Positions 33,626-46,329 are shown, counted from the stretch's first letter. The stretch is 64,000 bases of DNA from Cordia subcordata (GCA_028554755.1 JAPTOF010000024.1:2046001-2110000); one strand, 5' to 3'. Notes: generated from the letters alone by a model not told the origin. Numbers and translations: made by a program.

Positions 33626-36600
33626 TGATGTGTTAGTTTTGTGTGTGCTTATGCATTACATACATGTACTTGTTTTGAGGTGTTTTAAGCTTTATTTAGT
33701 GTATTAGTATAACATTTAGGTCATACTTATGCATATTAGGGTTTACATGTTCATAGTTGTGATTAGAACTTAAATGCTACACTAATGCCCATTTGTTGCT
33801 TGTTTTAGGTGAGATTCGAAGAGATGATTGGACTTTGATTGGTGGCATTTAGGATTTGGATTAAAGCCAAAGGTGTTTAGGACTTAAATAAGACTTGAAA
33901 GATGCATTTGGAAGTAGCCGGGCAAATGAAGGAGTGACCGAGGCAAAACCGAGCGCAACGGGAGCCAAACTCGAAGCTTGCAACCAGAAACGAGACATAG
34001 GACAAATTTTGGACATGTTTTAGGGTGTAAAAGATAGCTTGGGAGATCCTAACCGCAATACAAAATTGATGTGTCATGTTTTTGTGTGTGGTTGCATTGT
34101 TGTTTGCCTATATTTAAGAGGTATTTAGTGCTCTAAAAGATGCATTAGTATAGTGCTTTTGATAAGAATAGGCTTGAGCATAAACAAATGTACATATTGA
34201 GTTTAAAAGACAAATTGCTACACCACTTGCTTGTTTTCAATGATTTAGGTGAACTTTGGGTTAAGATCGAGATTGAACGATGATAGGTGATGAAGATGAG
34301 ATATGTACGGGTCAAAACGAGAAGATCGGAGGCCGAAAAGACAAAGAATGGAGAAAGGAAGTCAACTAGACGACCTAATAGAAGGAGCCGGTTGACCGGC
34401 CACTCCAGAGAGATGCTAAAAATAGCTGGACGACCACCTCTCCAGAGCCAGTCGACCGGCCAGTCCAGATAGCACCACCAAAAAGCTGGCCGAGCTAAGA
34501 GGAGAAGCAGTCGACCAGCAGTTCGTGAAAAGCTGATATTTAAGCCCTATTTTCAGACTAAAAGGGGGGTCTTTTTGATAATTCTAGAGAGGATCTTTAC
34601 ATATCACATCACACACACTCTCTCACACATTTTATCACCTTGAAGCAAGAAGATTTAGAGAGTTTCAAACATTTGGATTCAAGTTTGCTCAAGAGCTTTG
34701 TACAAGATTAGCTAAGATGAAAGGGAAGCTTCATAAACTCTCTTTTATTCTATCTCTTATTATGATTGAGTAGACTTGTGTAGGGTGATTTAGCTTATGT
34801 AATGGGTTAGCTATATACTCTTATGATATGGGATTAAATTGCTGAATATATACTTGTGTTGACTTTCTTGTTCAAATGGTTATTTTCTCATTCATGTCTA
34901 AATGTTTGATTAAATGCCTAAATGAGTAGCATGTGTATAAATTGAAGTCTATTTATTACTAAACACATCTAATCTATGCTATAATCATGTCTATGTGTTT
35001 ATATGTTGATGCTATGAAGTGGGTAATGCTTATATTCATGTCTATATATATATATTTGCATGCCTAGTAGTAAATATGACTTCAATAATGAATACATGTT
35101 GGTTGTTAATTGCTTCTAATGGTGTAATCCAAGCATGACGATGTTTGGTAGTTGAATAGATTCTTTTATTCATGAACACCTTGGCCAAGAACATGTATGA
35201 ATGTGCTATCAAGTCAAATCTCGCTGTAGTGACCTTAGAATGAAGGTAAGCAATTTAGGGCTAGCCTAAGCCGAGTCTCCTTTGGCTTTAAATTTAGCCA
35301 ATAGGTTTTAGGATAGGTTTAGTCGACCTTAGTGACACTAGGTCTTGGCTTTAAATCCAGCCAATGATTTGAGTACTAGGGTAGGTTCATTCTAAGTCAC
35401 TTAGGAAGCCGATTGGTCACTCTTAAGGCCCTTGGTCATAAGGACCACGCCGTAGTCCCTAAGAGGCGCTGCCTAAGGACGGACCCACACCGAGTCTTAG
35501 GGGGAAATTAAGACACTAATTTAGCAACCTAGTTAAGAGCATTTATAAAAGCAAGCCATCATTCTTTAATCCCATAGCATTTGAGTATAGAATCACCCAT
35601 TCATAAGTTGAAGTCACCCTAACACCTTTCCATTTGTTAGTCTTTCTAGATTAACTTGTTTCCACTTTCCTGACCATCAAAAATCCAAAATCCCAAAAAT
35701 AGATTGTTTAGGTTTCTTCTTAGGCATACTCTAGAACACACACGAAGAATCTATCTCCCAATATAGCCTCCCTGAGGAATCAACCCTGCACTTGCATACA
35801 CTTTGCTACGTTGATTCATGTGCTTATGGGTCTCTAGAGCTTGCACTCGAGAGACGCATCAAGAACCATAGAAAAAAATGGTGCATGAATTAGAGCCAAA
35901 ATGAGCAAGATATGAGCATTTTATTATCAAGACCAGTTGGGCTTCTACGCTAGATCAGAATCTGGGCCAATTTTGGCCGGATGACTTAGCCCCAAAGTTG
36001 GTCGATCGGCTAGGCCCCTGGCTAGACGCAATTTCAGCTCTATTTAAGCAAATTTTTAGCAACTTTTGAAGGGAAACACCAACCATTTCATACACCCATT
36101 TTTCTAAACCCCAAATCCACTTAAAACCCACCTTACACACTCAATCCCACATCAATTCCATCCATAAACAAGCTTAGATTTGAAGATTAGACAAGGATTT
36201 GGAGGGCTTTGGAGCAAGATTTGCAAAGAGCAAGCAAGGATAATGAGGGAGCTTTATATTCTTCTTTTTGTTCTTGTCTATACTATGTTAGATTAGCTCT
36301 AGATTAGGGATGATTGCCATTTTTGTAATGGGTTAAGGATTTTAACACTTGTTTTAAGATATTGATGGTTGTATATACATGCTTTGTTCTTATATTCTTA
36401 TGGCTTGAAATTGAACATGTCAAGGTGTTTGATGAAATGCCTCTATGAGTTTGCATGTGTAATTTGTGCTTAGATGCTAATAGTTGTGGCCTTACCTTAG
36501 CCTTAGTCCATGTGTTGTGTTGATTAATTGTGTTCTTAATGCCTTTAATATAGTAGGTAATTACCTCTAGCATGAAACATGGCTAAAAGGATACCACTGT

Positions 36601-37172
36601 CACTTGCTTGACCTAGGGTACTTAATCTCTAGTTTGAAACGTAACTAAAAGGTTAGACTCCCTATTAGGACCTTAATCAACACCCAAGGGACTTAAAACT
36701 AGACCCCAAAGCCATAGCTAGCTAGGACAGTCCTATACTTCTAATTAGGCTTGATTAGGGATAACATTGTAATGATAGTTAGAGATGGTAAGTCTAGTAA
36801 TCCAAGCCCGCAATTAGAGTAATCAAACTATCAATAACCTCAAAACAGAGTTAAGAACCCAAATTCATTCCAAAGGAGCAATTACCCCTAGGTTATCTAA
36901 AACCCTTGTAGATCTTCACTTCTATAACTTGTTTATACCATAATTCCCATTAGCTAGATTTATTTTCCTTTAGATTAGGTTTAAATTAGAGCTTCAATCA
37001 ATCCAAAAACCTTGAAAGAGTAGATAGGACCACATATAACTAGCATATGACACACTTTTACTTAGAGCCACACACTGAGACAGCCTTCCCATGGACACGA
37101 CCCCGTACTCGCACATACTATACTATCGCTACCCGTGTGTTTGCGGGTAACACTCTTAAAGGTTTACAATCA
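33626..37172 (+). repeat. 3' LTR of B1, split by solo LTR A3
   Basis: Own parts are 33626-34066 and 35862-37172. It starts TGATGTGTTAG and ends ACAATCA, followed by TSD ATAAA. It has no tRNA copy at its end. Confidence 0.9.
34067..35861 (+). repeat. Solo LTR A3 (A family), inserted in the B1 3' LTR
   Basis: TGATGTGTCATG...GACGCATCA, 1,795 bp. The flanks read AAAAT and AGAAC, consistent with an original AAAAC duplication with one change on each side. The B1 5' LTR near 14355-14370 shows the empty site. Palindrome array (partly decayed) at 34385-34515. Confidence 0.85.
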
Positions 37173-38193
37173 ATAAACAGACATAGTTAAAAGCCTTGTT
37201 CAGATATCTACAAAGAGGATAGCTTATGCTAAGTTGACATCGTGTCACTTTTGCATTTAGTCACAAAACTTTTTGGTGCTTTTGGCTTTTTTTCTTTTTT
37301 TCTTTTTTTTTCATTTTTTAAACTTTTTGATGTTTTTGCACCTTTTTTCTTTTTTCAATTTTTTTGCATTTTTAACATTTTGCATTTTTATTACAAAAAG
37401 AAAAGAAAAAGAAAGGCTAAGGCCCATAAAAAAGAACCAATCAAGGAAGGGGTACTCACATCAACAACCTTTTTTTTTCAACTCTCTTTCCTATAAGCCA
37501 TGGAATGGCTACAAGGGACATTTTTAAAGGTATTCACTCCCCATAACTTTCTAGGGCATCCCCTCCAATACCCGATTTTCATTCCACTCCATTCACTTCC
37601 TATAATGCAACATATATTCACCAATCAATTGAGTTAATCCCAATAGCAAACACAACGATCAACCAAGAAATAAACGACTCTACATGCATCAAAAATTGAA
37701 AACTTTTCACCAATTTTAAGAACGTAATGCACTCCACTCTAATAAAAGCATAAAAAATAAGAACCAAACTCCCATACTCCTAAACCTAAACTTTGCTTGT
37801 CTCAAGCAAATAAAGCAAAGCACGTAACAAGCAAATTAGCAATATCAAGAAAGTAAGTGGTGGGGATTGGGTAGTGAAACGGGGAACAAGAGGAGAAAGG
37901 ATAGATACAACCTTGCATTGTCTTTAAAGCTCTCTATGCCAATGTTGATTAATCAACTACTAACTCTGTGACTTACAAACCACAAACACTCACAAGGAAC
38001 AAAGTTAGTAGCATTTCTTATGTAAACTTGCATTGGCATGTGCAAATAATAAGTAAAGGTGTATTCTATGGGAAAAAGGATCAGGATTCAATACTCTAGT
38101 GTAGGTAAAAAGCAAAATTGCAAATTTTAACCTAGGTTGCCTCCTAGTAGCGCTAACCACCATGCCATCAGCTAGGCGATCACTAACTTATCT
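37173..38193 (-). other. D 3' noncoding domain, upstream part
   Basis: Minus-strand counterpart of the A1 domain: post-stop box near 38130-38165 (CTCCTAGTAGCGCTAACCAC on the plus strand), first hairpin-polypurine motif 37773-37809, A-rich/U-rich pair (37270-37430), and GTTGACATCGTGTCAC near 37233. It continues at 13911 across B1. Confidence 0.78.
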
Positions 38194-39001
38194 TCAACCT
38201 TCATAGATGGGGTCCTAAAGCATCAAAACCTTTATACTGGCCATGCTTGGATCATATGCATGCTTTAAGTGCTGCCTGTTCTTATCAACTCTCAGCCATC
38301 CTTCAAATCATTGATCTTGATCGCACCAAAAAGGAGAGCAACCAACACTTCATAGGGACCATCCCATCATGTCTTGGGCTTATCTGGAAAGAGATTCAAA
38401 CATAAGTTAAATAACCAAACTTTATCGAAGGTAAAGAATGATTTCTTAAGAATGTGTTTATCATGGATCCTCTTCATCGTATCCTTAAAAGTTTGGCATT
38501 CTCATAGCCTCCAACCTCAGCTTCTCCAATTCCGCTAGATCAAGCTTCCTCTTCTCACCTGCCTTGCCAAATCAAAGTTTAGGGCCTTGATTGCCCAATA
38601 AGCCTAGGTTCAAGTTCTACTGATGAGTGACAAGCTTTCCAATAGACCAACCTATACAAAGACTTACTAGTAGCAATATTAAAAACTGTAGGCCCACAAA
38701 GCATCATTAAACCTTATAGACCAATAAGAATTTTCTCTAAAATATGCTTAATCTCCCTATTGGACACCTCTACTTATCCACTAGTTTACGGGTGATAAGA
38801 AGTAGCAACCTTATGGGTAACTGAATATCTCTTCTACAAGGCCTCTAACGTCCTATGGCGAAACTGCAAGCCACCATTACTAATTATGACCCTAGGGACT
38901 TCAAATCTAGAGAAAATATTCTCTTTAATGAATTTAACCACTACCCTATGGTCATTAGTGCGTGTGGGGATAGCCTCAACCTATTTAGACACAGAGTCTA
39001 C
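38194..39001 (-). pseudogene. pol: D pol part 2: integrase core and C-terminus, decayed
   Basis: Minus-strand match to A1 from the middle of the integrase to the last codons (HAYDPSMA and PIYE then TGA at 38194-38196). Many stops and frame changes. It joins the part at 51449 across C2, with TSD TCTAC. Confidence 0.8.
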
Positions 39002-40585
39002 TAATGTGTGCGTGTCGAGTTTTACACCCGCAAGCATACGAATCGTTCGTGGTATAGTAGATTCGAGTGCGGGTATCGTCTCCATAGGGAGGTTACCTTA
39101 GTTTGGTCTCTATGTGCTCGGGTGCCTCAAACTAGCTACGTGCGTGTGTGTGCTTACTTTAGGATAGAAGGGAGCTCGGAAAAAGGAAAATAAAAACTAA
39201 TCTATAGAGGAACTTAAAAGAGCGAAACTAAGGAAGGAAAAACTAATAAAAAAAAGGGACCTAGGGCGATTGCATTGCAACTAGACTTGGGCTATGATAA
39301 CAGATGAGGTCTATCTAAGGCTCGGGACTTCTATTGTCGTTGTGTTGATCGGGGGCTCTCTTAACCAATACTGGTGGTTTAACCAGTTAGCTAGGTTTAA
39401 AATTAAGGGCCAATCCCTCCTAGCCTACACAATTTGTACTTAGAACTTATCCTCTTGGCTGGGTTTAAAGCCAAGGACTAGCACCTAAACACTACGTGAG
39501 ATCAAGGCTCGATTAACCAACACTAAGGAGGGTGAGGGGTACTCTAGTCTAGGTTAACTTATCCGCTTGGCTGGGTTTAAAGCTAAGGACTAGCAACTAA
39601 ACTCGACTAAGCATAGCATGTAACCTATTTGTAAGATTTAAAGCTAAAGCCTACTCTACTAAGCAAAGCCATGAGATTAAGCAAAATCACATCACCCGTA
39701 TAAATAGATAAGAGCATTTGAAGCATAAATAACACATGTATATTCACTTAGGCATTTTAACAAACACATAGACATGTTTGAGTTCCAATACGTAGACATA
39801 TTGAATCATGCCATATATTTATGTAAACAAACATGTATTAAGAGCCAAAGATCTACACAAATCTATTATTCAAAGCCCTAATCTAATGTATAACAACAAT
39901 CAACCCTAATCAAACCTAATCTAGCAACATATTTACAAGAAATAGAGAAAGAACAAAAGAACTTCCCTAAATTCTTGCTTCTAAATCCATACAAATCCTT
40001 CAAATCTTTCTTTAATGCTTTAATCCTAGCTTGGTGCGTGGTTTAGATGGTGATGTAGGGTGTTTTGTGAAGTGGGTAAAGGGTTAGGGTTTATTAGGAT
40101 TTTAGAAAATAAAGTTCCTCTCTGAAAATGAGATGAAACGAGCAATTTATAAACAGCTTTAGCGCACTTGATAAACTCGACCGGCTTACTAATGGGGGCT
40201 TTCTGACTCGGCTGGTCGACCTAGCCGGTTGATCGGCTCTGGTGGGCAGCTCGACAAGCTTAATTTTTACATTTTTTGGGACTGCCGGTCGACCGGCTAT
40301 TCTTTTGGGTTGACCGCCTGGGTCAGAATGCTCCCTTTTTCATTCCTTTTCTTTTGGTCTTCATTCGTTAGCTCATTTCTTCCTCGTGTAAGCTCAAACC
40401 CTTCTAAAACACTCCTAAAACATGGAATATAACACTTAGTGTAGTATTTATGCATCAAAATACATTATGTACAAATATTAACAGTTATGCATAAACTCTA
40501 TGCTAAATGCACTCAGTTATGCTCTAAACACCACTAAACATGCATGCAAAAACTAGATACAAACACACACAAATGACACACATCA
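39002..40585 (-). repeat. 3' LTR of C2
   Basis: On the minus strand it starts TGATGTGTGTCATTTG; its outer end has decayed to TA. It carries hairpins near 39380, 39452, 39572 and 39625, and a decayed palindrome array at 40165-40325. Confidence 0.88.
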
Positions 40586-42112
40586 ACACCCCCAAACATT
40601 CCCCTTGCTTGTCCCTAAGCAAGCCTAAATGAAGTCTATTCTCATGCTTTTCAAAGAGTTGCCAATTGCATTGACTTGCTATCTTTTCACCTCCAAGGGG
40701 TACAAGGGGTCATTCTTTTCATGTAAGGGCTTCCCTAGTCTTTTTCAGTTCCTTCCTTCAATCATACAGGGTCTCACACATCTTGGGAGTGTCATCAAGT
40801 AGCTAGAACCACCACAAACTTAGGATTTCAATTCACGTACTCGGGATGTTGATACTTCGTGCTCTATCAGCCAACATGGCCTTCCAATATGCACTTAGGC
40901 CCAAAGATACAAGGAAGAGAAAATATATCACAATGGCTCACATTGACATAAGAGCCTTATTCACAACACATAAAAGAACAAAAGAGATATTTGTGTCAAC
41001 TTGACATTATGTCACTTGACACTTATTCAACATACTTCACTTTTCAATCTTTTTGTTGCCTTTTTGGCTTTTTCTCATTTTTTTTCTCATTTTTGTATTT
41101 TTCATTTTTTTGGCAGTTTTTCTCAATACATAACATAGAACAAAAAGAAAAGAAAAAGAAGATGCTAGGGCACACTAAAAGAACCGATCAAGGAATTGGC
41201 ACTCATATCAACAACCCTTTAAAAACACTTTTTTCCAACCAAGTTGTGGGGAAACTACAAGGTACATTCTTAGAAATGCTCACTCCCTACAGTTTTCAAA
41301 AGGATTCTCTTCAAAGTCTAGGTCATACTCCATACTTCATTCACTCCCCACAATACACCCTCATCTTCTCCAATCAATTAAGTCAATAGCAAAAGCCAAC
41401 TCTCTAACCAACGTGGAGATAAACCAACTCAAAATATGCAAAAAATTAAAAAATTTAAACACAGTATAAACAAAAATAAGATATGGCAAGAAAATCTATC
41501 CCATCTATGATATAAATAGTAAATGAGCAACCACACCCCCAAACCTAAACTTTGTTTGTCCTCAAGCAAATAGCATTTAAGCATAACAAGCACGCACATG
41601 AAACACGTATGAGGAATATGGAGATGGATAGATAGGGACAAGTAAAGAATGGAGCGATACAACCTTGTTTGCATAAAAGTCCAAAATGCCAACGATATTT
41701 GATCATCTACTAGCCCTGTCTTTAAAAAAAGCAGTAATGCTCAAAAAACAAAGAAGAGATTAGAAGATATGCTATGCAAGCTCATATTGACATTTGAAAT
41801 GATAAACAAGGATGTAAACAAGGGGTATGGGATTGATGCACAAATGAAGGAAAGGAGCAAAAACAACTAAGGGAGCAAAAATCTAACCTACTAAGAATGA
41901 AAAGAAACAAAAGAAAGCCCAAACTTTCAAAAGGTAAGATAAACAAAAGCAATCTAATCTATTATGTACAAAGCAAGAATAAGTACAAGAAAACTAATCT
42001 ACTACATACAAAGGCAAAGGCAAATAAATACAAGAAAAACAAGAAAAATATGAACAAGCCTAAGGCGCCTCCTAGTAGCGCTGGATTTAATGCCCCCAGC
42101 CAGGCATCAATG
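40586..42112 (-). other. C2 3' noncoding domain with duplicated polypurine motif
   Basis: Minus strand: polypurine tract 40586-40623 next to the LTR, first hairpin-polypurine motif 41532-41569, A-rich/U-rich pair (41060-41172), and post-stop box 42061-42108 with GGCGCCTCCTAGTAGCGCTG. Same order as C1. No convincing frame. Confidence 0.78.
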
Positions 42113-43029
42113 TTAGAGAAATACATGTTTAAAGTTGCGTGGCACAAATTACTGGATAATCATTAAAGCATGAAAGGTATAGGGAAAAGGATCATGCACT
42201 AAAGGTTGGGGCAATGAATGTAAGGTGCACCCCTTTTCAAGATCCCACCCCGAAATATCAAATAAGCATGTGGGTGCAAGTATGGAATGAAATATGCTCA
42301 AACGTGAAAAATCATGTCTCGGTTGCTCTTTAATTAGCCACCCCATGGCCTTCTTATCAAAATCAAGTGCTAAAAATACACCATCCTCATAGGTTAAAGA
42401 TAAGTCAAATGCATGCAACATAAGAAACGTGCTTTCTAACCCTAGATGAAAGTGTTATATGCAAGAAGGCAAAAACATGAGCTCCAGATAGGGAGGCTTA
42501 ATGGAATAGGCATGAGGAGTAAGAATGACAGTAGGAGAAAGAGGAGCAAGGATAGGGGAATTGGACATACTACACTTTTCTTCTCCACAAAATATAGCAT
42601 TTTCAAGCCTAGGTCGCTCTCACTCCTCGCAAGGGGTGGGTTCGATCTTAATGGGTTTACTCACACCAAGAGAAGGTTCATATTCATCTAAAAAATGCTT
42701 AACCTTATCAATCAATTCCCTAGTAGAGAGGGTAGCATAAGGTATCAGCAATGATTCATCAAACACACCTAAACACCCATAGATCCCAATTTCAAGCTCA
42801 TTAATTTCTTCTTTAAGTGTCTTCTTAGAGTGGCTATCCTCCTCAACACAACAATCCTTAACTCCAAAAGACTTATCATTCAAAGACTCTGAAATTGATG
42901 CTCTATTCTCCCCAATAGATGACTAGATCCACATTAGTAAAGATCTCATCAAATGCTTCCAAAAATTCATCACTAGTGGTTATCATCTCCTCATCATGCT
43001 CTTCACAAGGGGAGGCACAAATTCATCAC
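42113..43029 (-). pseudogene. C2 CCHC-protein gene, C-terminal half only
   Basis: Minus-strand frame matching the second half of C1 ORF1 and ORF2: NDKSFGVKDCCVEED, PIKIEPTPCEE then TGA at about 42620, then in frame the ORF2 part with LHAFDLSLTYEDGVFLALDF, WDLEKGCTLHSLPQPLVHDP and FVPRNFKHVFL, stop at 42113-42115. The zinc-knuckle half is deleted. The codon that is TGA in C1 and F is CGA here; the TGA lies two codons earlier. Confidence 0.72.
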
Positions 43030-43369
43030 TAGTGCGTATCGAGTTTTATTCAAGTGCGGGTATTGTCTTCACAGGGAGGCTACCTTAGTTTGGTCTCTGA
43101 TGTGTGTCATTTGTGCATGTTTGCATCTAGTTTTTGCATGCATATTTAAGGGTGTTTAGAGTATAATTGAGTGCACTTAGTATAAAGTTTATGCATATTT
43201 GTTAATATTTGTACATAATGTATTTAGGTGCATAAATACTATACTAAGTGTTATATTCCATGTTTTAGGAGTGTTTTGGAAGGGTTCAAGCTTATGCGAG
43301 GAAGAAATGAGCTAACGGATGAAGACCGAAAGAAAAGAAATAAAGAAGAGATCATTCTGATCCAGCCGG

Positions 43370-43517
43370 TCAACTTAGAAGAAGACGGTCGACCGGCCGC
43401 TCCAGAGAATAAAAGATTGAAGCCGGTCGAGTTCCTCAAGAAGCCGGTCGACCGGCCAGTCCAAAGAGCATTATGATTGAAGCCGGTCGAGCAAGAAAGA
43501 GGAGCTGGTCGATCGGC
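43370..43517 (+). promoter_or_regulatory. U3 palindrome array of C1, about 60-bp period
   Basis: CGGTCGACCGG at 43386-43396, GCCGGTCGACCGGC at 43443-43456 and GCTGGTCGATCGGC at 43504-43517, with half-sites GCCGGTCGAG between. A TATA-like box follows about 15 bp after the last copy, the same layout as in A1, although the surrounding LTR sequence differs. Confidence 0.82.
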
Positions 43518-44041
43518 TGTGCGCTGAAGAAATCCATAAAAAGCTCGTTTCAGCTCATTTTCGAGGGAGGAACTTTTATTTCTTAAATCCTAATAAACCC
43601 TAACCCTTTACCCACTTCACAAAACACCCTAAACCACCATATAAACCCCACACCAAGCTAGGATTGAAGCACTAAACAAAGATTTGAAGGATTTGTACAG
43701 ATTTGGAAGCAAGAATTTAGGGAAGTTCTTCTTGTTCTTTCTCTATTTCTTGTAAATATGTTGCTAGATTAGGCTAGATTTAGGGTTGATTGTTGTTGTA
43801 TATTAGATTAGGGCTTTGAATAATGGATTTGTGTAGATCTTTGGCTCTTAATACATGTTTATTTACATAAATTTATGGCATGATTCAATATGTCTATGTA
43901 TTGGAAATCAAACATGTCTATGTGTTTGTTAAAATGCCTAAGTAAATATGCATGTGTTATTTGTGCTTCAAATGCTCTTATCTACTTATATGGGTGATGT
44001 GATTATGCTTAATCTCGTGGCCTTGCTTAGTAGAGTAGGCT

Positions 44042-44302
44042 TTAGCTTTAAATCCAGCTAATAGGTTACATGCTATACTTAGTCGAGTTTAGGTGCTAGT
44101 CCTTGGCTTTAAATCCAGCCAAGCGGATAAGTTAACCTAGACTAGAGTATCCCTCACCCACATTAGTGTTGGTTAATCGAGCTTTAATGTCACGTAGTGT
44201 TTAGGTGCTAGTCCTTGGCTTTAAATCCAGCCAAGAGGATAAGTTCTAAGCACGGATTGCGTAGGCTAGGAGGGATTGGCCCTTAGCTTTAAATCCAGCT
44301 AA
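44042..44302 (+). promoter_or_regulatory. Four leader hairpins of C1 with covarying stems
   Basis: TTAGCTTTAAATCCAGCTAA at 44042-44061 and 44283-44302; TTGGCTTTAAATCCAGCCAA at 44103-44122 and 44215-44234. The loop is constant and the third stem pair switches between A-T and G-C. Repeated in the 3' LTR near 49280-49540. Confidence 0.85.
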
Positions 44303-44699
44303 CGGGTTAAACCACTAGTATTCGTTAGGAGAACCCCGAATCAACATAACGGCAATAAAAGTCCCGAGCCTTAGATAGACATCATCTGTTATCATAGCCC
44401 AAGTCTTGTTGCAATGCAATCGCCCTAGGTCCCCTTCTTCTTTATTAGTGTTTCCTTCCTTAGTTTGGCTCCTTTAAGTTCCTCCATAGATTAGTTTTTA
44501 TTTTCCTTTTTCCGAGCTCCCTTCCATCCTCAAGTAAGTACACACGCACGTAGCTAGTTTAAGGCACCCGAGCACATAGAAACTAAACTAAGGTAGCCTC
44601 CCTGTGGATTCGACCCCGCACTTGCACACACTGTACTACACACGTCCTGTGCACTTGCGGGCTATTTAGGCTTGTGCTCAAATAGCAATATCAAGATTT

Positions 44700-44717
44700 T
44701 GGCGCTGTTGCCGGGGA
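44700..44717 (+). other. Primer binding site of C1 (tRNA-Asp)
   Basis: TGGCGCTGTTGCCGGGGA, one mismatch to the tRNA-Asp 3' end, 6 nt after the LTR. Confidence 0.9.
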
Positions 44718-44874
44718 GGCACGGTATTGGTTCTTTGTGTGCTTTTGTGTTTGTGATCGGTTGCTTGCGTGTGCACTATCTTTACTTGCTTTCCATTTTT
44801 TTTGAAAAAAAAAAAATTTTTAAAATTAAAAAAAAAAATGACTGTGAAGGGGTTTTACTTGTGATTCATTGAAT

Positions 44875-46329
44875 ATGACCGATCCTAATGCTTCTTGGTG
44901 GTCACTTGTATCCGCTTCCCCACCACCCGAACATGTCTCTTATGCATGTCGCTTGTGTGGAAGTTTCATGCATCTTACCGTTTTCTGTCCCCACGAGAAT
45001 TCCCCACCTAGGGCTAGTGCTACTAATGACCCCTATAGTCATGCAACATCTCATGCATCTTCATTTAGTAATCATGACTATAGGGATGCATATTCTTGTT
45101 ATTGCAATCATTGTGGAAGCCGTGCTCATTTTCCTAGTGCTTGTCCCACCTTCTACCCTCATTCCCAATTGCATGTAATGCCCTATGCCCCTAGCAATCA
45201 TATGCCCAAGCATGCATCTACATCTAGCTATCATGATTCTAGGGAGCAACATCATGCATTTTCACAATGGGGTCAAGATGACTCTTTATTCCATTCACCT
45301 TCTAGTTTTGATTGTCCATCTCCAACACCTTCTTTTTCCACCTGTTCCTCTCCTGAGTTTTTTGATGGTTATGTGCAAAATGATTTTCAAAATGACTACC
45401 TTTTTCACTTGGTTGAGCCCTCTTCTTTTAGGTTTTCTTCTCAAGAGGAAACAGTTGACTATCTCTTATCCCTCATCCAATCTAACCAAGAACAACTTGA
45501 GAGTTTGAAGCAAGACACCAAATCTTTTGGTGTGTCCTTGGAGAGAGTGGTTGAGAGTGTGCAACTTATGAGTAAGAATGTTGAGATACCTTTAGAACGA
45601 GTTGAAGGGATAGAGATGAGACCTAACGATGAGGTGACTAGGGGTGGAAAAGATGATGTCTTGGAAAGACGATTAGAAAAAGAGGTTGATGGAGAGATCA
45701 CATCTTATAGTAAGGATGAGGATAAGCTTAATGATAACTTGGTTCTTGATGACTCTTGTGATTATGTTTTAGAGGAAGTAGTACCCTATCCTCTTAAGCT
45801 TTTAATGTCTCCTATTGAGTCACATAAGCTTTTTCTTTCTCCTCATCCCACACATTCCGTACACATGGAGGTTGAGTTTTGTGTCGATAGTACTCAATTG
45901 CATTCCGAGTCGGCATTTAGGGAGTTTAGCGCGCATTCTCCCATTGAGCATTCATACAGACATGATGAGGAATTCGTTGAGTCCCCATTGCCCCCTCCAT
46001 TAGTGTCTACCCCATATGAAAAGCATGATGGCGAGATGACATCCACTAGTGATGAATGTATTGATGAATTTAAAGAGACTGTAGCTAGTGAAGGTTTAAA
46101 GTCATCCATTAGGGAAAACAAAGCATCAATTCTAGAGGTTTTAAATGATAAGTCTCTTGGAGTTAAGAATCATGATGTTGAAGAGAATAGAAATTCTAAG
46201 AAGACACATAAGAAAGGAATTGATGTGCTTGGAAGAATGATCTATGGGTCTCTTTGGATGTTTGATGATTCATTGATGGAAATAGAGCCCATTAAGATCG
46301 AATCCACCCTTCGTGAGGAGTTAGAATGA
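44875..46329 (+). CDS. C1 ORF1: protein with two N-terminal CCHC zinc knuckles and an acidic C-terminal half
   Basis: 484 codons, intact, starting MTDPNASWW (an in-frame TTG lies two codons earlier). Knuckle 1 CRLCGSFMHLTVFC (about residues 26-39) and knuckle 2 CNHCGSRAHFPSAC (about 81-94) are both CX2CX4HX4C. Next is a His/Ser/Tyr-rich region, then a helical stretch LLSLIQSNQEQLESLKQDT, then acidic, Ser-rich sequence with no known fold. It ends REELE then TGA. In A1 gag a similar knuckle (CALCSESSHETIAC) is followed by a glutamine-rich helix (LMQFI...), so this may be an Athila gag that has lost its capsid part; that is inference. The product could bind RNA. No database family recognised. 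Confidence 0.75.
   Translation: MTDPNASWWSLVSASPPPEHVSYACRLCGSFMHLTVFCPHENSPPRASATNDPYSHATSHASSFSNHDYRDAYSCYCNHCGSRAHFPSACPTFYPHSQLHVMPYAPSNHMPKHASTSSYHDSREQHHAFSQWGQDDSLFHSPSSFDCPSPTPSFSTCSSPEFFDGYVQNDFQNDYLFHLVEPSSFRFSSQEETVDYLLSLIQSNQEQLESLKQDTKSFGVSLERVVESVQLMSKNVEIPLERVEGIEMRPNDEVTRGGKDDVLERRLEKEVDGEITSYSKDEDKLNDNLVLDDSCDYVLEEVVPYPLKLLMSPIESHKLFLSPHPTHSVHMEVEFCVDSTQLHSESAFREFSAHSPIEHSYRHDEEFVESPLPPPLVSTPYEKHDGEMTSTSDECIDEFKETVASEGLKSSIRENKASILEVLNDKSLGVKNHDVEENRNSKKTHKKGIDVLGRMIYGSLWMFDDSLMEIEPIKIESTLREELE

Larger units (their letters stand above)
13912..37172 (+). mobile_element. Element B1: non-autonomous gag-protease Athila-type retrotransposon
   Basis: 5' LTR 13912-26876 (split by A1), a captured tRNA-Asp copy, duplicated LTR tail, primer site 27004-27021, gag and protease without polymerase (27281-32182, split by A2), 3' noncoding domain to 33625, and 3' LTR 33626-37172 (split by A3). 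The perfect TSD ATAAA lies at 13907-13911 and 37173-37177. Without insertions it is about 8.5 kb. Confidence 0.9.
43098..44693 (+). repeat. 5' LTR of C1
   Basis: TGATGTGTGTCATTTG...CAATATCA, 1,596 bp. Palindrome array 43370-43517, TATA-like CATAAAAAG near 43531, and four leader hairpins (44042-44302). Confidence 0.93.

Noticed and set aside
44042..44302. CRISPR-like array from the regularly repeated 20-mers
   Set aside because: The copies are palindromic hairpins in a plant LTR with irregular spacing and alternating stems; no cas genes and a eukaryotic context.
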